From Alphaproteobacteria bacterium (GTDB taxonomy: Bacteria > Pseudomonadota > Alphaproteobacteria > Geminicoccales > Geminicoccaceae), in assembly GCA_027045875.1 (NCBI GenBank), contig JALUAG010000109.1, positions 1 through 64,000 on the forward strand: a stretch of 64,000 nucleotides of DNA, given 5' to 3'. A program made the translations under genes and the position numbers. The stretch's first letter is position 1. Each line of letters starts with the position of its first letter. Below are positions 41,487-50,276 of this stretch, piece by piece. Below the pieces are notes generated by a model, which did not search any database, was not told where the DNA came from, and saw only the letters and a list, made by a program, of their open reading frames with translations.

Positions 41487-42478
41487 TGGCGGGGCTCGAA
41501 CGGTTCCTCGAGATGCTGGTGGTGGAGCGGGGCGCCTCGCCCAACACCCTCGACGCCTACCGCCGTGATCTCGAGGATTTCGGCCGCTTCCTCCACCCCC
41601 GCCAGGCGCGGCCGGAGACCGCGACGGCGGAGGACGTGCGGGCCTGGCTCGCCGATCTCGGCGAGCGGGGGTTCGCCGCCACCACCGTCGCCCGTCGGTT
41701 GTCGGCCCTGCGGCACTTCTACCGCTTCCTGTTCCTCGAGGGGGAGCGCCGCGACGATCCCACGAGCCGGATCGACCGGCCGCGCACGCGCCGGCCCCTG
41801 CCGCGTCTGCTGAGCCCCGAGGAGGTGGCGGCGCTGCTGGTCGCCGCGGCCGGGCGGCCCGGTCCCGAGGGGGTCCGTCTGCTGGCGCTTCTGGAGCTGC
41901 TCTACGCCACCGGGCTGCGGGTGAGCGAACTCGTGGGCCTCCGGTGCGGGGCGCTGGCACCGGATCTGCGCTCTCTCAGGGTCGTCGGCAAGGGTGGCAA
42001 GGAGCGCCTCGTGCCCATCGGCGGCCGGGCGCGGGCGGCCCTGCGCGAATGGCTCGCCATCCGCCCCGAACGGGACGCCCGCGGGCGGCCGATCCCCTGG
42101 CTGTTCCCCTCCCGGGGGAAGAGCGGCCACCTCACCCGCCAGCGGGCGCTGCAGCTCGTCAAGGAGCTGGCCGCGGAATGCGGCCTCGATCCGGCGCGCC
42201 TGTCGCCGCACGTCCTGCGCCACGCCTTCGCCACCCATCTCCTCGAAGGGGGCGCGGACCTGCGGGCGGTACAGGCCCTGCTCGGCCACGCCGACATCGC
42301 CACCACCCAGATCTACACCCATCTCCAGACCGAACGGCTGGCGCAGGTCGTGACGCAGCATCATCCTCTTGCTAGGAAGGCGCCTCAAGAGGGGGCTGCG
42401 GTGCGGTGCAGCAAGACCGGGTCGGACCGCGAGCACCGATCGCCAGCCGAACATGAGCAGCCGAAGGAGCACCGATGA
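41486..42478 (+). CDS. xerD: Tyrosine recombinase XerD
   Basis: Resolves chromosome dimers at dif with XerC. The 330-residue protein has a SAM-like N-terminal DNA-binding domain (about 1-90) and the catalytic domain. The active-site set is complete: Arg145 in TGLRVSEL, Lys172 in GKGGKER, His242 and Arg245 in HVLRH, His268 and Tyr277 in QIYTHL. The usual protein ends near residue 300; about 30 extra polar residues follow, formed by reading on to the next start. It is coupled to both neighbours, by TGATG upstream and ATGA with mcl1 downstream. XerC is a less likely alternative. Confidence 0.9.
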   Translation: MAGLERFLEMLVVERGASPNTLDAYRRDLEDFGRFLHPRQARPETATAEDVRAWLADLGERGFAATTVARRLSALRHFYRFLFLEGERRDDPTSRIDRPRTRRPLPRLLSPEEVAALLVAAAGRPGPEGVRLLALLELLYATGLRVSELVGLRCGALAPDLRSLRVVGKGGKERLVPIGGRARAALREWLAIRPERDARGRPIPWLFPSRGKSGHLTRQRALQLVKELAAECGLDPARLSPHVLRHAFATHLLEGGADLRAVQALLGHADIATTQIYTHLQTERLAQVVTQHHPLARKAPQEGAAVRCSKTGSDREHRSPAEHEQPKEHR

Positions 42479-43461
42479 GTTTCAAGATCGTGGAGGAGGC
42501 CACGCCTCGTCTCAACCGTTCGGAACTGGCCGTGCCGGGCTCGAGCCCGCAGCTGTTCGAGAAGGCGGCGAAATCGGCCGCCGACGTCATCTTCCTCGAT
42601 CTCGAGGACGCGGTGGCGCCGGACAAGAAGGAGGAGGCGCGCCGCAACGTGATCGAGGCCCTCAACGACATCGACTGGGGCAACAAGACCATCAGCGTGC
42701 GCATCAACGGTCTCGACACCCACTACATGTACCGGGACGTGGTGGAGGTGCTGGAACGGACCGGCGACCGGCTCGATCTCTTCATGATCCCCAAGGTCGG
42801 CACCGCCGCCGACGTCTATGCGGTGGACATGCTGGTGACCCAGGTGGAGCAGGCCAAGGGGCGCAAGAAGCGGATCGGCTTCGAGCTCATCATCGAGACC
42901 GCGCTCGGCATGCAGAACGTGCATGAGATCGCCGGCGCCAGCCCGCGCAACGAATCGCTGCATTTCGGCGTTGCCGACTACGCCGCCTCGACCCGCGCCC
43001 GCACCACCAACATCGGCGGCGTCAACCCCGACTACAGCGTCCTCACCGATCCCCTCGGGGAGGACGGGCGGCGGGAGGTCCACTGGGGCGACATGTGGCA
43101 CTACGCCATCGCCCGCATGGTGGTGGCCGCGCGTGCCAACGGCCTGCGTCCCATCGACGGACCGTTCGGCGACTTCTCCGACGCCGACGGCTACCGGGCG
43201 GCGGCGCGGCGGGCGGCGGCCCTCGGCTGCGAGGGCAAATGGGCCATCCATCCCTCGCAGATCGGGCTCGCCAACGAGGTCTTCAGCCCCTCCGAGAAGG
43301 AGGTGGAGCGGGCGCGGCGCATCCTCGCCGCCATGGAGGAGGCGTCCCGCGAGGGGCGTGGCGCGGTGAGCCTCGACGGGCGGCTGATCGACATCGCCTC
43401 CATCCGTCAGGCCCAGGCGCTGGTGGCCAAGGCCGACCAGATCACCGCGGCCGGCGGCTGA
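42475..43461 (+). CDS. mcl1: Malyl-CoA / beta-methylmalyl-CoA lyase (Mcl1-type)
   Basis: A 328-residue CitE/HpcH-type lyase. Visible blocks are FLDLEDAV near residue 39 with the Mg2+-binding acidic residues, SVRINGLDT near 75, MIPKVG near 107, ELIIETALG near 140 and GKWAIHPSQI near 258. The pattern matches Rhodobacter Mcl1, which splits beta-methylmalyl-CoA to glyoxylate and propionyl-CoA in the ethylmalonyl-CoA pathway. The initiator at 42475 overlaps the xerD stop, and GAAGGAG lies upstream. With a B12 acyl-CoA mutase also in the window, acetate or C1 assimilation by this route is plausible. Confidence 0.86.
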   Translation: MSFKIVEEATPRLNRSELAVPGSSPQLFEKAAKSAADVIFLDLEDAVAPDKKEEARRNVIEALNDIDWGNKTISVRINGLDTHYMYRDVVEVLERTGDRLDLFMIPKVGTAADVYAVDMLVTQVEQAKGRKKRIGFELIIETALGMQNVHEIAGASPRNESLHFGVADYAASTRARTTNIGGVNPDYSVLTDPLGEDGRREVHWGDMWHYAIARMVVAARANGLRPIDGPFGDFSDADGYRAAARRAAALGCEGKWAIHPSQIGLANEVFSPSEKEVERARRILAAMEEASREGRGAVSLDGRLIDIASIRQAQALVAKADQITAAGG

Positions 43462-43522
43462 CCGGACATTGCGGGCGGCGGGCCGGCATCGGCCCCGGCC
43501 AGCCGCCGTCGGGCCGCGCGCC

Positions 43523-44038
43523 TCAGAGGCACTTGAAGTACTCGAAGGGCTCGCGGCAGTGGCGGCAGCGGTAGAGCGCCTTGCAGGCGGTGGAGCCGAA
43601 TTCGGCGATGCGCTCGGTATCGGTGGACTCGCAGCGCGGACAGGGGACCGCCGGTCCGGCGCCGAAGAGGGCCGCGCGTCCGCTGCCCGGAACCGGCGGG
43701 GCGATGCCGGCTTCCCTGAGCTTGCGGCGCCCCTCCTCGCTGATCCAGTCGGTGGTCCAGGCGGGGCTGAGCACGGTCTCGATGCGGGCATGCGGAAAGC
43801 CCGCCCGGTCGAGGGCCGCCCGGATCTGGAGCTCGATCAGCCGGGTGGCCGGGCAGCCCGAATAGGTCGGGGTGATGCGCACCACCGGATCGCCCGTCTC
43901 GTCCGCGACGACCTCGCGCACGATACCGAGATCGACGATCGTGACATAGGGAATCTCGGGATCCTCGACCTCGGCCAGGGCCTGCCAGATCCGGTGGTAA
44001 CGGGGATCGGCGGTTTCCGGCCCGGTGCCCGGGCTCAC
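43523..44038 (-). CDS. paaD: Phenylacetyl-CoA 1,2-epoxidase subunit PaaD
   Basis: A 171-residue SufT/DUF59-domain protein thought to help assemble the iron centre of the Paa epoxidase. The DUF59 block covers residues 15-105 with EDPEIPYVTIVDLG and TYSGCPA. The C-terminal tail has a zinc ribbon with CPRC near 135 and CRHC near 158. The GTG start at 44038 overlaps the paaC stop (GTGA). It is the last gene of the paaABCD run, and converges on mcl1. Good match in domain order and length. Confidence 0.91.
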   Translation of the reverse strand: MSPGTGPETADPRYHRIWQALAEVEDPEIPYVTIVDLGIVREVVADETGDPVVRITPTYSGCPATRLIELQIRAALDRAGFPHARIETVLSPAWTTDWISEEGRRKLREAGIAPPVPGSGRAALFGAGPAVPCPRCESTDTERIAEFGSTACKALYRCRHCREPFEYFKCL

Positions 44039-44799
44039 CAGGCCCTCGCGTCCGGGTAGGCGCGCTGCAGGAACTGCATCTCGGCGAGGATGTAGCCCAG
44101 ATGTTCCGTGTGCATGCGCCCGTCCTTGCCGCCCGACTGCATCCAGCCCTCGGCCGGTCGGGTGAGGGTGGCCTCGCGGAGCACGGCGTCCACCCGCCGG
44201 TCCCAGCCCTCCCGCAGCCGCGCGAGATCGGGGGCGATGCCGGCCTCCCGCATCGCCTCGTCGAGCGCGTCCGGAGTGAACAGCTCGCCCGTATACATCC
44301 ACAGATCCTCGAGCGCCTTCTGCATCCGGCGGTGGCTCTCCTCGGTGCCGTCCCCGAGCCGGATCACCCATTCCCCGGCATGGCGCAGGTGGTAGGTCAC
44401 TTCCTTGAGGGACTTCTCGGCGATGGCGGCGAGACGCCGATCCGCCGACTCCCGGAGTGCCCCGTAGAGTTCGAAATCGAAGGCCGAGATCAGGAACAGG
44501 CGGCCGATGGCGTGGGCGAAATCGCCGTTCGGCAGCTCCACGATCAGGGCGCAGCGATAGTCCAGCACGTCCCGGCGGTAGGCGAGGGCGTCCTCGTCCC
44601 GGCCGGCGCCCTCGAGCTCGCCGGCATAGCCCAGGAACAGCCGCGCCTGGCCGATGAGGTCGAGCGCCACGTTGACGAGCGCCATCTCCTCCTCGAGCGC
44701 CGGCGCGTTGCCCAGCATCTCGCTCAGCCGGTGACCCAGGATCAGGCTGTTGTCGCCGAGGCGCAGCAGATATTCGAAACGGGCTCTGTCCTCCGCCAT
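44035..44799 (-). CDS. paaC: Phenylacetyl-CoA 1,2-epoxidase subunit PaaC
   Basis: A 254-residue ferritin-like subunit that stabilises PaaA in the oxygenase core. Ferritin-like helices with LLRLGDNSLILGHRLSE near the N terminus, the ALVNVALDLIGQAR block and EVTYHLRHAGEWVIRLGDGTEES are diagnostic. PaaC lacks a working di-iron site in the family. I prefer the ATG at 44799 over the GTG at 44805, as GTGAGG is then well spaced. It follows paaB with almost no gap. Confidence 0.93.
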   Translation of the reverse strand: MAEDRARFEYLLRLGDNSLILGHRLSEMLGNAPALEEEMALVNVALDLIGQARLFLGYAGELEGAGRDEDALAYRRDVLDYRCALIVELPNGDFAHAIGRLFLISAFDFELYGALRESADRRLAAIAEKSLKEVTYHLRHAGEWVIRLGDGTEESHRRMQKALEDLWMYTGELFTPDALDEAMREAGIAPDLARLREGWDRRVDAVLREATLTRPAEGWMQSGGKDGRMHTEHLGYILAEMQFLQRAYPDARAW

Positions 44800-44809
44800 C
44801 GCCACCGCC

Positions 44810-45097
44810 TCACATGTTCTTCACGTCGCTCGGGATCGTGTAGTGGGTGGGATAGCGGTACTCCTTGTCCTCGGCGGGTTCGAACAGGCTCGCCTTGTCG
44901 TCCGGCGAGGAGACGGCGATCGCCACTGCCGGTACCGCCCAGATGCTGTTGCCCTCGCCCCGTCGGGTGTAGAGGTCCCGTGCCATCTCGATCGCCATCT
45001 CGCCGTCCGGCGCGTGCAGGCTGCCGACGTGACGGTGCGCGAGGCCGTTGCGCGGTCGGATGAAGATCTCGTAGAGCGGCCAGTCCTTGTCCGCCAT
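44810..45097 (-). CDS. paaB: Phenylacetyl-CoA 1,2-epoxidase subunit PaaB
   Basis: A 95-residue subunit with the PaaB pattern: WPLYEIFIRPRNGLAHRHVGS at the start, DGEMAIEMARDLYTRR and a C-terminal PTHYTIPSDVKNM. The family bridges PaaA and PaaC in the multicomponent oxygenase. Length is typical. It lies 38 bases downstream of paaA and about 10 bases before paaC. Confidence 0.94.
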   Translation of the reverse strand: MADKDWPLYEIFIRPRNGLAHRHVGSLHAPDGEMAIEMARDLYTRRGEGNSIWAVPAVAIAVSSPDDKASLFEPAEDKEYRYPTHYTIPSDVKNM

Positions 45098-45135
45098 TCC
45101 ACTTTCCCCCGAAGATGTCGGTTTTCGTTCCGGGT

Positions 45136-46131
<996 letters not shown>

Positions 46132-46195
46132 GGTCCCTCCCGATCGGGATGCCGGCTGTCTTCGGGCGACAATGTGATACGAAAACGCCCGCGCT

Positions 46196-46741
46196 TCAAT
46201 CCGCTTCGATACCGCATCCCGCGTGGCCGGGACCCGTGAGCGGTCGCGGGCCGGCGGGCCCGGAGACCGTGCATTCGACATCCGGCGGTCGAGGAGCGGA
46301 TCCGGCCGGCGACTTCGGTGGCATCGGTGCCGCCGTCGGCCGGTTCCCGGGCCGGGGGCGCATCACCGGCGCCGGTGGCGGGTTCGTCCCTGCCTCCGGT
46401 GCGGCGACCGGCGCCGATACAGGGGGCGGCTCGGTGCGCATCCCGTCTCCGTTCGGCGTCGGGGAGGGGCGGTCCGGTGCGCCGGGCGGCCGGGACCCGG
46501 GTGCGCGCGCTGCGGCGTGGCGTCGCCTCTCCTCGAGAAGCTGGTTGCGGGCAGCGCCCGGGCGCCAGGGGTAGGCGCCGACGAAGCGGTTTTCCCGGCC
46601 CGGATCGGGGGCGGTGTAGCAGACCACGTCGGCCAGGGTGCGATAGCACCAGGCGAGTCGGGTCTTCTCCCCGGCGGCGCGGGTCGGGATCGGATGCCAG
46701 AAGGACAGCATCAGGAGAATAGTGAGAAAGATACCCGACAT
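46196..46741 (-). CDS. Secreted proline-rich protein of unknown function
   Basis: A 181-residue protein. A signal sequence (residues 1-22) precedes a short conserved-looking segment with [21 protein letters not shown] and GAYPW; I recall this block from other Rhodospirillales proteins, so the reading frame is believable. The remainder is Pro/Ala/Arg-rich and low in complexity. Two cysteines may form a disulphide. A CtrA-like site lies 77 bases upstream. It is transcribed towards paaA but across a gap of 64 bases. Function unknown; possibly lipoprotein-free periplasmic. Confidence 0.6.
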   Translation of the reverse strand: MSGIFLTILLMLSFWHPIPTRAAGEKTRLAWCYRTLADVVCYTAPDPGRENRFVGAYPWRPGAARNQLLEERRRHAAARAPGSRPPGAPDRPSPTPNGDGMRTEPPPVSAPVAAPEAGTNPPPAPVMRPRPGNRPTAAPMPPKSPAGSAPRPPDVECTVSGPAGPRPLTGPGHAGCGIEAD

Positions 46742-46817
46742 CGGGCCCGCTTCCGTTGCCGACAGAGTCCGCGGCGCCGATGCGGGCGGCGCCGGCCCCT
46801 TGATGTCACGGCCGGGG

Positions 46818-46832
46818 TTAACATTCGCTTAC
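46818..46832 (-). promoter_or_regulatory. CtrA-like site before the secreted proline-rich gene
   Basis: TTAA-CATTCGC-TTAC; on the minus strand it reads GTAA-N7-TTAACC, matching the strong half of the CtrA consensus. It lies 77 bases before the start at 46741 and overlaps the end of the small hypothetical gene upstream. Confidence 0.48.
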
Positions 46833-47131
46833 CGCGCGCGGTCCGGGCCGCAGCCGCGGCGCAGGATGCGCGCGCCGAGGCCGGTCTCGTAGGCGAGCCC
46901 CTCGCGCGTCAGCACCGGCATTCCGGCCATGCCGCCCGGGACCAGGCCCTTGCGCACGAGGGCGCGGTAGACGGCGGGATTGTGGAGCCCGGTAGCATCG
47001 CGCATGCGGATGGTCCCGGCCGTCGGGTGGAAACGATCGCCGTGGGCATCCGGGAGGCCGCGGATCAGCACGCTGCCGTCCTCGTCGGGGGGATTGGCGA
47101 ACGCCGGATCGGCGGCGAGCAGCTGCAGCAC
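46829..47131 (-). CDS. Small conserved-looking hypothetical protein, start uncertain
   Basis: About 100 residues. Segments such as IRGLPDAHGDRFHPTAG, DATGLHNPAVYRALVRKG and LTREGLAYETG recall a small protein family of Rhodospirillales. The first canonical start is the GTG at 47131, but the frame stays open upstream with sequence that also looks coding (PKKPNALQLRTLA), reaching into the end of the glycosylase gene without ATG, GTG or TTG. Either the start is non-canonical or the 5' end is damaged. The His-Gly-Asp-x-Phe-His segment could bind metal. Function unknown. Confidence 0.5.
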   Translation of the reverse strand: MLQLLAADPAFANPPDEDGSVLIRGLPDAHGDRFHPTAGTIRMRDATGLHNPAVYRALVRKGLVPGGMAGMPVLTREGLAYETGLGARILRRGCGPDRAR

Positions 47132-47204
47132 GGCCAGCGTGCGGAGCTGGAGGGCGTTGGGCTTCTTCGGATGGGCTCTCTTTCGGCGCGCGCTCCCGGC
47201 TTTC

Positions 47205-47876
47205 CTAGTCCACGGCCATCGCCAGGATCTGGCTGAGCTGGCAGAGCGGACGTCCGGTCTCCGCCGCCCAGCGGTTGAAGATGCGCTGCACCGCCCGGTG
47301 GTCGGCTCGGCTCCGGGGCTCGCCTTCCCAGGCGCCGAAGCTGTTCAGGGCCTTCACCACCGAGCTCGTCAGCACGAAGGTGTCCTTGCCCACCATGCGC
47401 AGGAAATAGGGTGCCGAGCGTCCGCCCATCTGGGAGAAGCGGCGCGAGATCTCCGCCCACAGATCGACGATCTCCGCCACCGGCCAGCCGGCGATCCAGT
47501 TGCCGAAACCGCCGTGGCGCTCCGCGATCTGGAGCAGCGCCCGGGCGTTGGCGCGCACCGCCCGGAGCTTGCCCAGGTGGCGGATCAGGCGGCGGTCGCC
47601 GAGCAGCGCCTCGATATCCTCGTCGGAAAGTGCGGCCACCCGGGCGGGATCGAAACCCGCGAACACCTCCTCGAAGGCCGGCCATTTGGCGTCCACGAGC
47701 CGGTGCTTGAGCCCGGCCCGGAAGGTGCGCAGACTCATCGTCGAGAGATAGCGGTCGTCCGGCATCGCCCGCAGCTCGGCCGGCGGTCGTGGCTGCGGCA
47801 GCCGCGCTTCGAGGGCCGCCATCCCATGCCGCACCAGCGCCGTCTCGTGGATCTGCGCGAACCCGATCTCGGCCAT
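47205..47876 (-). CDS. DNA-3-methyladenine glycosylase I family protein
   Basis: A 223-residue protein resembling Tag, which removes 3-methyladenine from DNA. The region MSLRTFRAGLKHRLVDAKWPAF-type, FDPARVAALSDEDIEALL near residue 100 and the RLIRHLGKLRAVRANA block match the family core. The N-terminal zinc/substrate block YHD-EWG of classical Tag is replaced by a different sequence (residues 1-45), so substrate range may differ. Start is the ATG at 47876 with AGGAGGA. It diverges from tolC. Confidence 0.72.
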   Translation of the reverse strand: MAEIGFAQIHETALVRHGMAALEARLPQPRPPAELRAMPDDRYLSTMSLRTFRAGLKHRLVDAKWPAFEEVFAGFDPARVAALSDEDIEALLGDRRLIRHLGKLRAVRANARALLQIAERHGGFGNWIAGWPVAEIVDLWAEISRRFSQMGGRSAPYFLRMVGKDTFVLTSSVVKALNSFGAWEGEPRSRADHRAVQRIFNRWAAETGRPLCQLSQILAMAVD

Positions 47877-48089
47877 CGCTTCCTCCTCTTCCCCGGCGAC
47901 GCCAGCACAGGTGCTCGAGCGGCCGCGTCGAGAGCACGGGGAAGGAGACCGGCCACTGTGGCAAATCGGTGCCAGCCGGGGGCGCTCGCGCCCCTCTCCG
48001 CACAACGTGCTGGACCTCCGCCGCCCGGGCGGCATCATAATCCGTCGTCCGGGAAAGGACAGGGCCGGCCGCGGTGAGGAGGAACGGGA

Positions 48090-49460
48090 GTGTCGAACGG
48101 TTTCGTGGCATCGCCGGCATGGTTGCGGATCGCCGGTTTCTCGCTGGCGTGCGTGCTGTCCTGGCTGGCCGCCCCGGAGCGGGACGCGGTGGCGGAAACC
48201 CTGTCGGACGCGCTCGAGCTCACCTACGAGCGCAATCCCGATCTGGAAGCGGCCCGGGCCAGGCTGCGGGCCGTCGTCGAACAGGTGCCGCAGGCGCTGG
48301 CCGGGTTCCGGCCCCGGCTCTTCGTCGATGGCGTGGCGGAGACGGTCCGGGGACAGAGCGAGCTCGCGGACATCGATCGCGATACCTACGGCGCCACCGC
48401 ACGGCTGCTGCAGAATCTCTATGCCGGCGGCGGCACCACCGCCGCCGTGGCCCGCGCGGAAGCCGCCGTGCGGGCCGAGCGGGCGCGGCTCTACGCGACC
48501 GAGCAGGAGGTCCTCCTGCAGGCGGTCGCCGCCTATACCGCCGTGGTCCGTGATCGCGAGGTGCTGCGCATCGCCATCAACAACGCCGAACGTCTGAAGC
48601 AGCATCTGGCCGCCACCAGGGACCGTTTCGAGGTCGGCGAGGTGGCGCGCACCGACGTCGCCCAGGCCCGAGCCCGCTACGCGCGCGGGCTCGCGGACGT
48701 GGAATCGGCGCGCGCCGATCTCGCGGGCTCGATCACCGAATACCGGCGCGTGGTGGGCCAGGAGCCGGGCGAGCTCGTGAGCGAGCCGGCGCTCGAGGCG
48801 TTGCCCGCCAGCCTCGAGGAGGCCTACACCCTGGCCGACGGGCATCCCCTGATCGAGGCAGCGCGCTACCAGCTCGCCGCCGGCCGCCAGGCGGTTCTGG
48901 AGGCGCGGGCCGGTCTGCTGCCGACGGTCGATCTCGAGGGGCGGCTCAGCTACACCGAGGATCCCACCTCCCTCGTCGACTGGCAGCGGGAGGCGCGTCT
49001 CGGGGTGAGCGTGTCGATCCCCCTCTACCAGGGTGGCGCCGCCTATGCGCGCGTGCGCGAGGCGCGCCAGACGGTGACCAGGTTCCAGCGCGAGCTCGAT
49101 TCCGCGGTGCGCCAGGTGCAGAAGCAGGTGGGCGAGGCCTGGGAGCGGCTGAGGGCGGCGGCCGAGCTCATCCGCGCCTTCGAGGCGCAGGTGGAGGCCA
49201 ACAAGATCGCGCTCGAAGGCGTCCAGGAAGAAAATCTGGTCGGCACCCGGACGGTGCTCGACGTGCTGGACGCCGAGCAGGAGCTGTTCGATTCGCGCAT
49301 CGGACTCGTACGGGCGACGCAGGCCCACGTCCAGGCGAGCTACCAGCTCAAGAGCGCCGTCGGCCAGCTCACGGCGGCCGATCTCGGGCTCGAGGTGGAG
49401 GTCTACGAGCCCGACCGCTACTACGAGCGGAACCGCGCGCGGCTGTTCGGCCTCGAGTAG
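48090..49460 (+). CDS. tolC: TolC family outer membrane efflux/secretion protein
   Basis: A 456-residue outer-membrane channel subunit of the TolC type for type I secretion or drug efflux. A signal peptide (about residues 1-35) is followed by two OEP repeats: first with LSDALELTYERNPDLEAARA, LLQNLYAGG and RDRFEVGEVARTDVAQARAR near 180, second with VSIPLYQGGAAYARVREAR near 305 and NLVGTRTVLDVLDAEQELFDSR near 385. Start is a GTG at 48090, seven bases behind GAGGAGG. No ABC exporter or adaptor gene is adjacent, so it likely serves several pumps. Confidence 0.92.
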   Translation: MSNGFVASPAWLRIAGFSLACVLSWLAAPERDAVAETLSDALELTYERNPDLEAARARLRAVVEQVPQALAGFRPRLFVDGVAETVRGQSELADIDRDTYGATARLLQNLYAGGGTTAAVARAEAAVRAERARLYATEQEVLLQAVAAYTAVVRDREVLRIAINNAERLKQHLAATRDRFEVGEVARTDVAQARARYARGLADVESARADLAGSITEYRRVVGQEPGELVSEPALEALPASLEEAYTLADGHPLIEAARYQLAAGRQAVLEARAGLLPTVDLEGRLSYTEDPTSLVDWQREARLGVSVSIPLYQGGAAYARVREARQTVTRFQRELDSAVRQVQKQVGEAWERLRAAAELIRAFEAQVEANKIALEGVQEENLVGTRTVLDVLDAEQELFDSRIGLVRATQAHVQASYQLKSAVGQLTAADLGLEVEVYEPDRYYERNRARLFGLE

Positions 49461-49546
49461 GTTCCCGCGCCCGATCGGAAGGGCCGCGGCCGTCAAGCCC
49501 CCGGCGCCGGGGCGAGGCGGCTCCGGGGTATGTTCCGCCGGCGGCT

Positions 49547-49561
49547 TTTACGGTCCGTTAA
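49547..49561 (+). promoter_or_regulatory. CtrA-like site before the SCPU pilin-like gene
   Basis: TTTA-CGGTCCG-TTAA, one mismatch from TTAA-N7-TTAA, 82 bases before the start at 49643. The distance resembles that at two other such sites in the window. Confidence 0.42.
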
Positions 49562-49642
49562 GGGGCCTCGGGCTACAGCTCCTCCCACGTCCGATCTCCG
49601 GCTGCTGCGGCGGGCGGAGGCGATGCGAGGAGGAGAGAAGCG

Positions 49643-50134
49643 ATGAAGAGATGGTGCGGATGCGCGCTGGTCGCCGTGATGGCCGCCGGCGCCGTGCAGG
49701 CGCCGCCGGCCCGGGCCGCCACCACCACGGCGACCCTCGCCCTCCAGGTGGAGGTGGTCGGCGGCTGCGAGGTGGGCGACGCCTCGCTCGATTTCGGAAC
49801 CTACCAGAGCGGACAGGTCGACGATCTCGTCGTCAACACGCGGCTCGTTCTGAGCAACTGTACCGTGGACAGCGTCGTGGTCGAGCTCGACGGCGGCCAG
49901 GCGGGCAACACCCGGGGGCGGCGTCTCACCGGTCCCGGCGGTGCGAGCCTCTCCTATCAGCTCTTCAAGGGTCCCAATCTCGGCAACATGTTCGGTGACA
50001 ACGGTGACGGGCGGACCATCGACATGACCGGGCGAACGACCCTCAACGTACCGGTCTACGGCCGCATCCGCGGTGGTCAGACGGTTCCCGCCGGCACCTA
50101 CACCGATACCATCAACGTCACGCTCACCTTCTGA
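49643..50134 (+). CDS. Spore coat U (SCPU) domain secreted protein
   Basis: A 163-residue protein with a signal peptide (residues 1-26) and one SCPU domain of the kind found in Csu-type chaperone-usher pili: an early Cys in GGCEVGDASLDFG, a second Cys in LSNCTVD, a YQLFKG strand and the C-terminal VYGRI, VPAGTYTDTINVTLTF donor-like strand. Members are pilus subunits or surface proteins. Chaperone and usher genes are absent around it, so it is an orphan and would need partners elsewhere. A good ribosome binding site (GAGGAGGAGA) precedes the ATG. Confidence 0.87.
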   Translation: MKRWCGCALVAVMAAGAVQAPPARAATTTATLALQVEVVGGCEVGDASLDFGTYQSGQVDDLVVNTRLVLSNCTVDSVVVELDGGQAGNTRGRRLTGPGGASLSYQLFKGPNLGNMFGDNGDGRTIDMTGRTTLNVPVYGRIRGGQTVPAGTYTDTINVTLTF

Positions 50135-50154
50135 GGCCGCCGCATCCTCGGCCG

Positions 50155-50184
50155 ACGGGGGCCGTCCGAAGGGGCGGCCCCCGT
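50155..50184 (+). terminator. Hairpin after the SCPU gene
   Basis: A perfect 10-bp stem, ACGGGGGCCG with CGGCCCCCGT, and a 10-base loop, 20 bases after the SCPU stop. No T-run follows, so it may need Rho or act as RNA stabiliser. Confidence 0.45.
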
Positions 50185-50276
50185 GGCAGGCCGGGACGGA
50201 TCCGCCGTCGGCGACCGCCGTCGGCGAAGACGGGGAAGCGGATCCTCCGCCGGGCACTGCCTGGCCGCCCGGCCCG

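Noticed and set aside
37866-41960. A 1,364-codon open frame on the minus strand
   Set aside because: Only its last 369 codons are a real gene (aroB). The rest is an Arg/Pro/Ala-rich shadow of aroK-region and the secreted helical protein on the other strand, common at this GC content.
47205-49496. A 763-codon minus-strand frame running across tolC
   Set aside because: The part over tolC has no family features and tolC is unmistakable; only the last 224 codons (the glycosylase-like gene) are real.
50073-50276. Extension of the histidine kinase upstream to the GTG at 50073
   Set aside because: This part overlaps the end of the SCPU gene, contains a terminator-like hairpin and shows no HAMP or transmembrane character.
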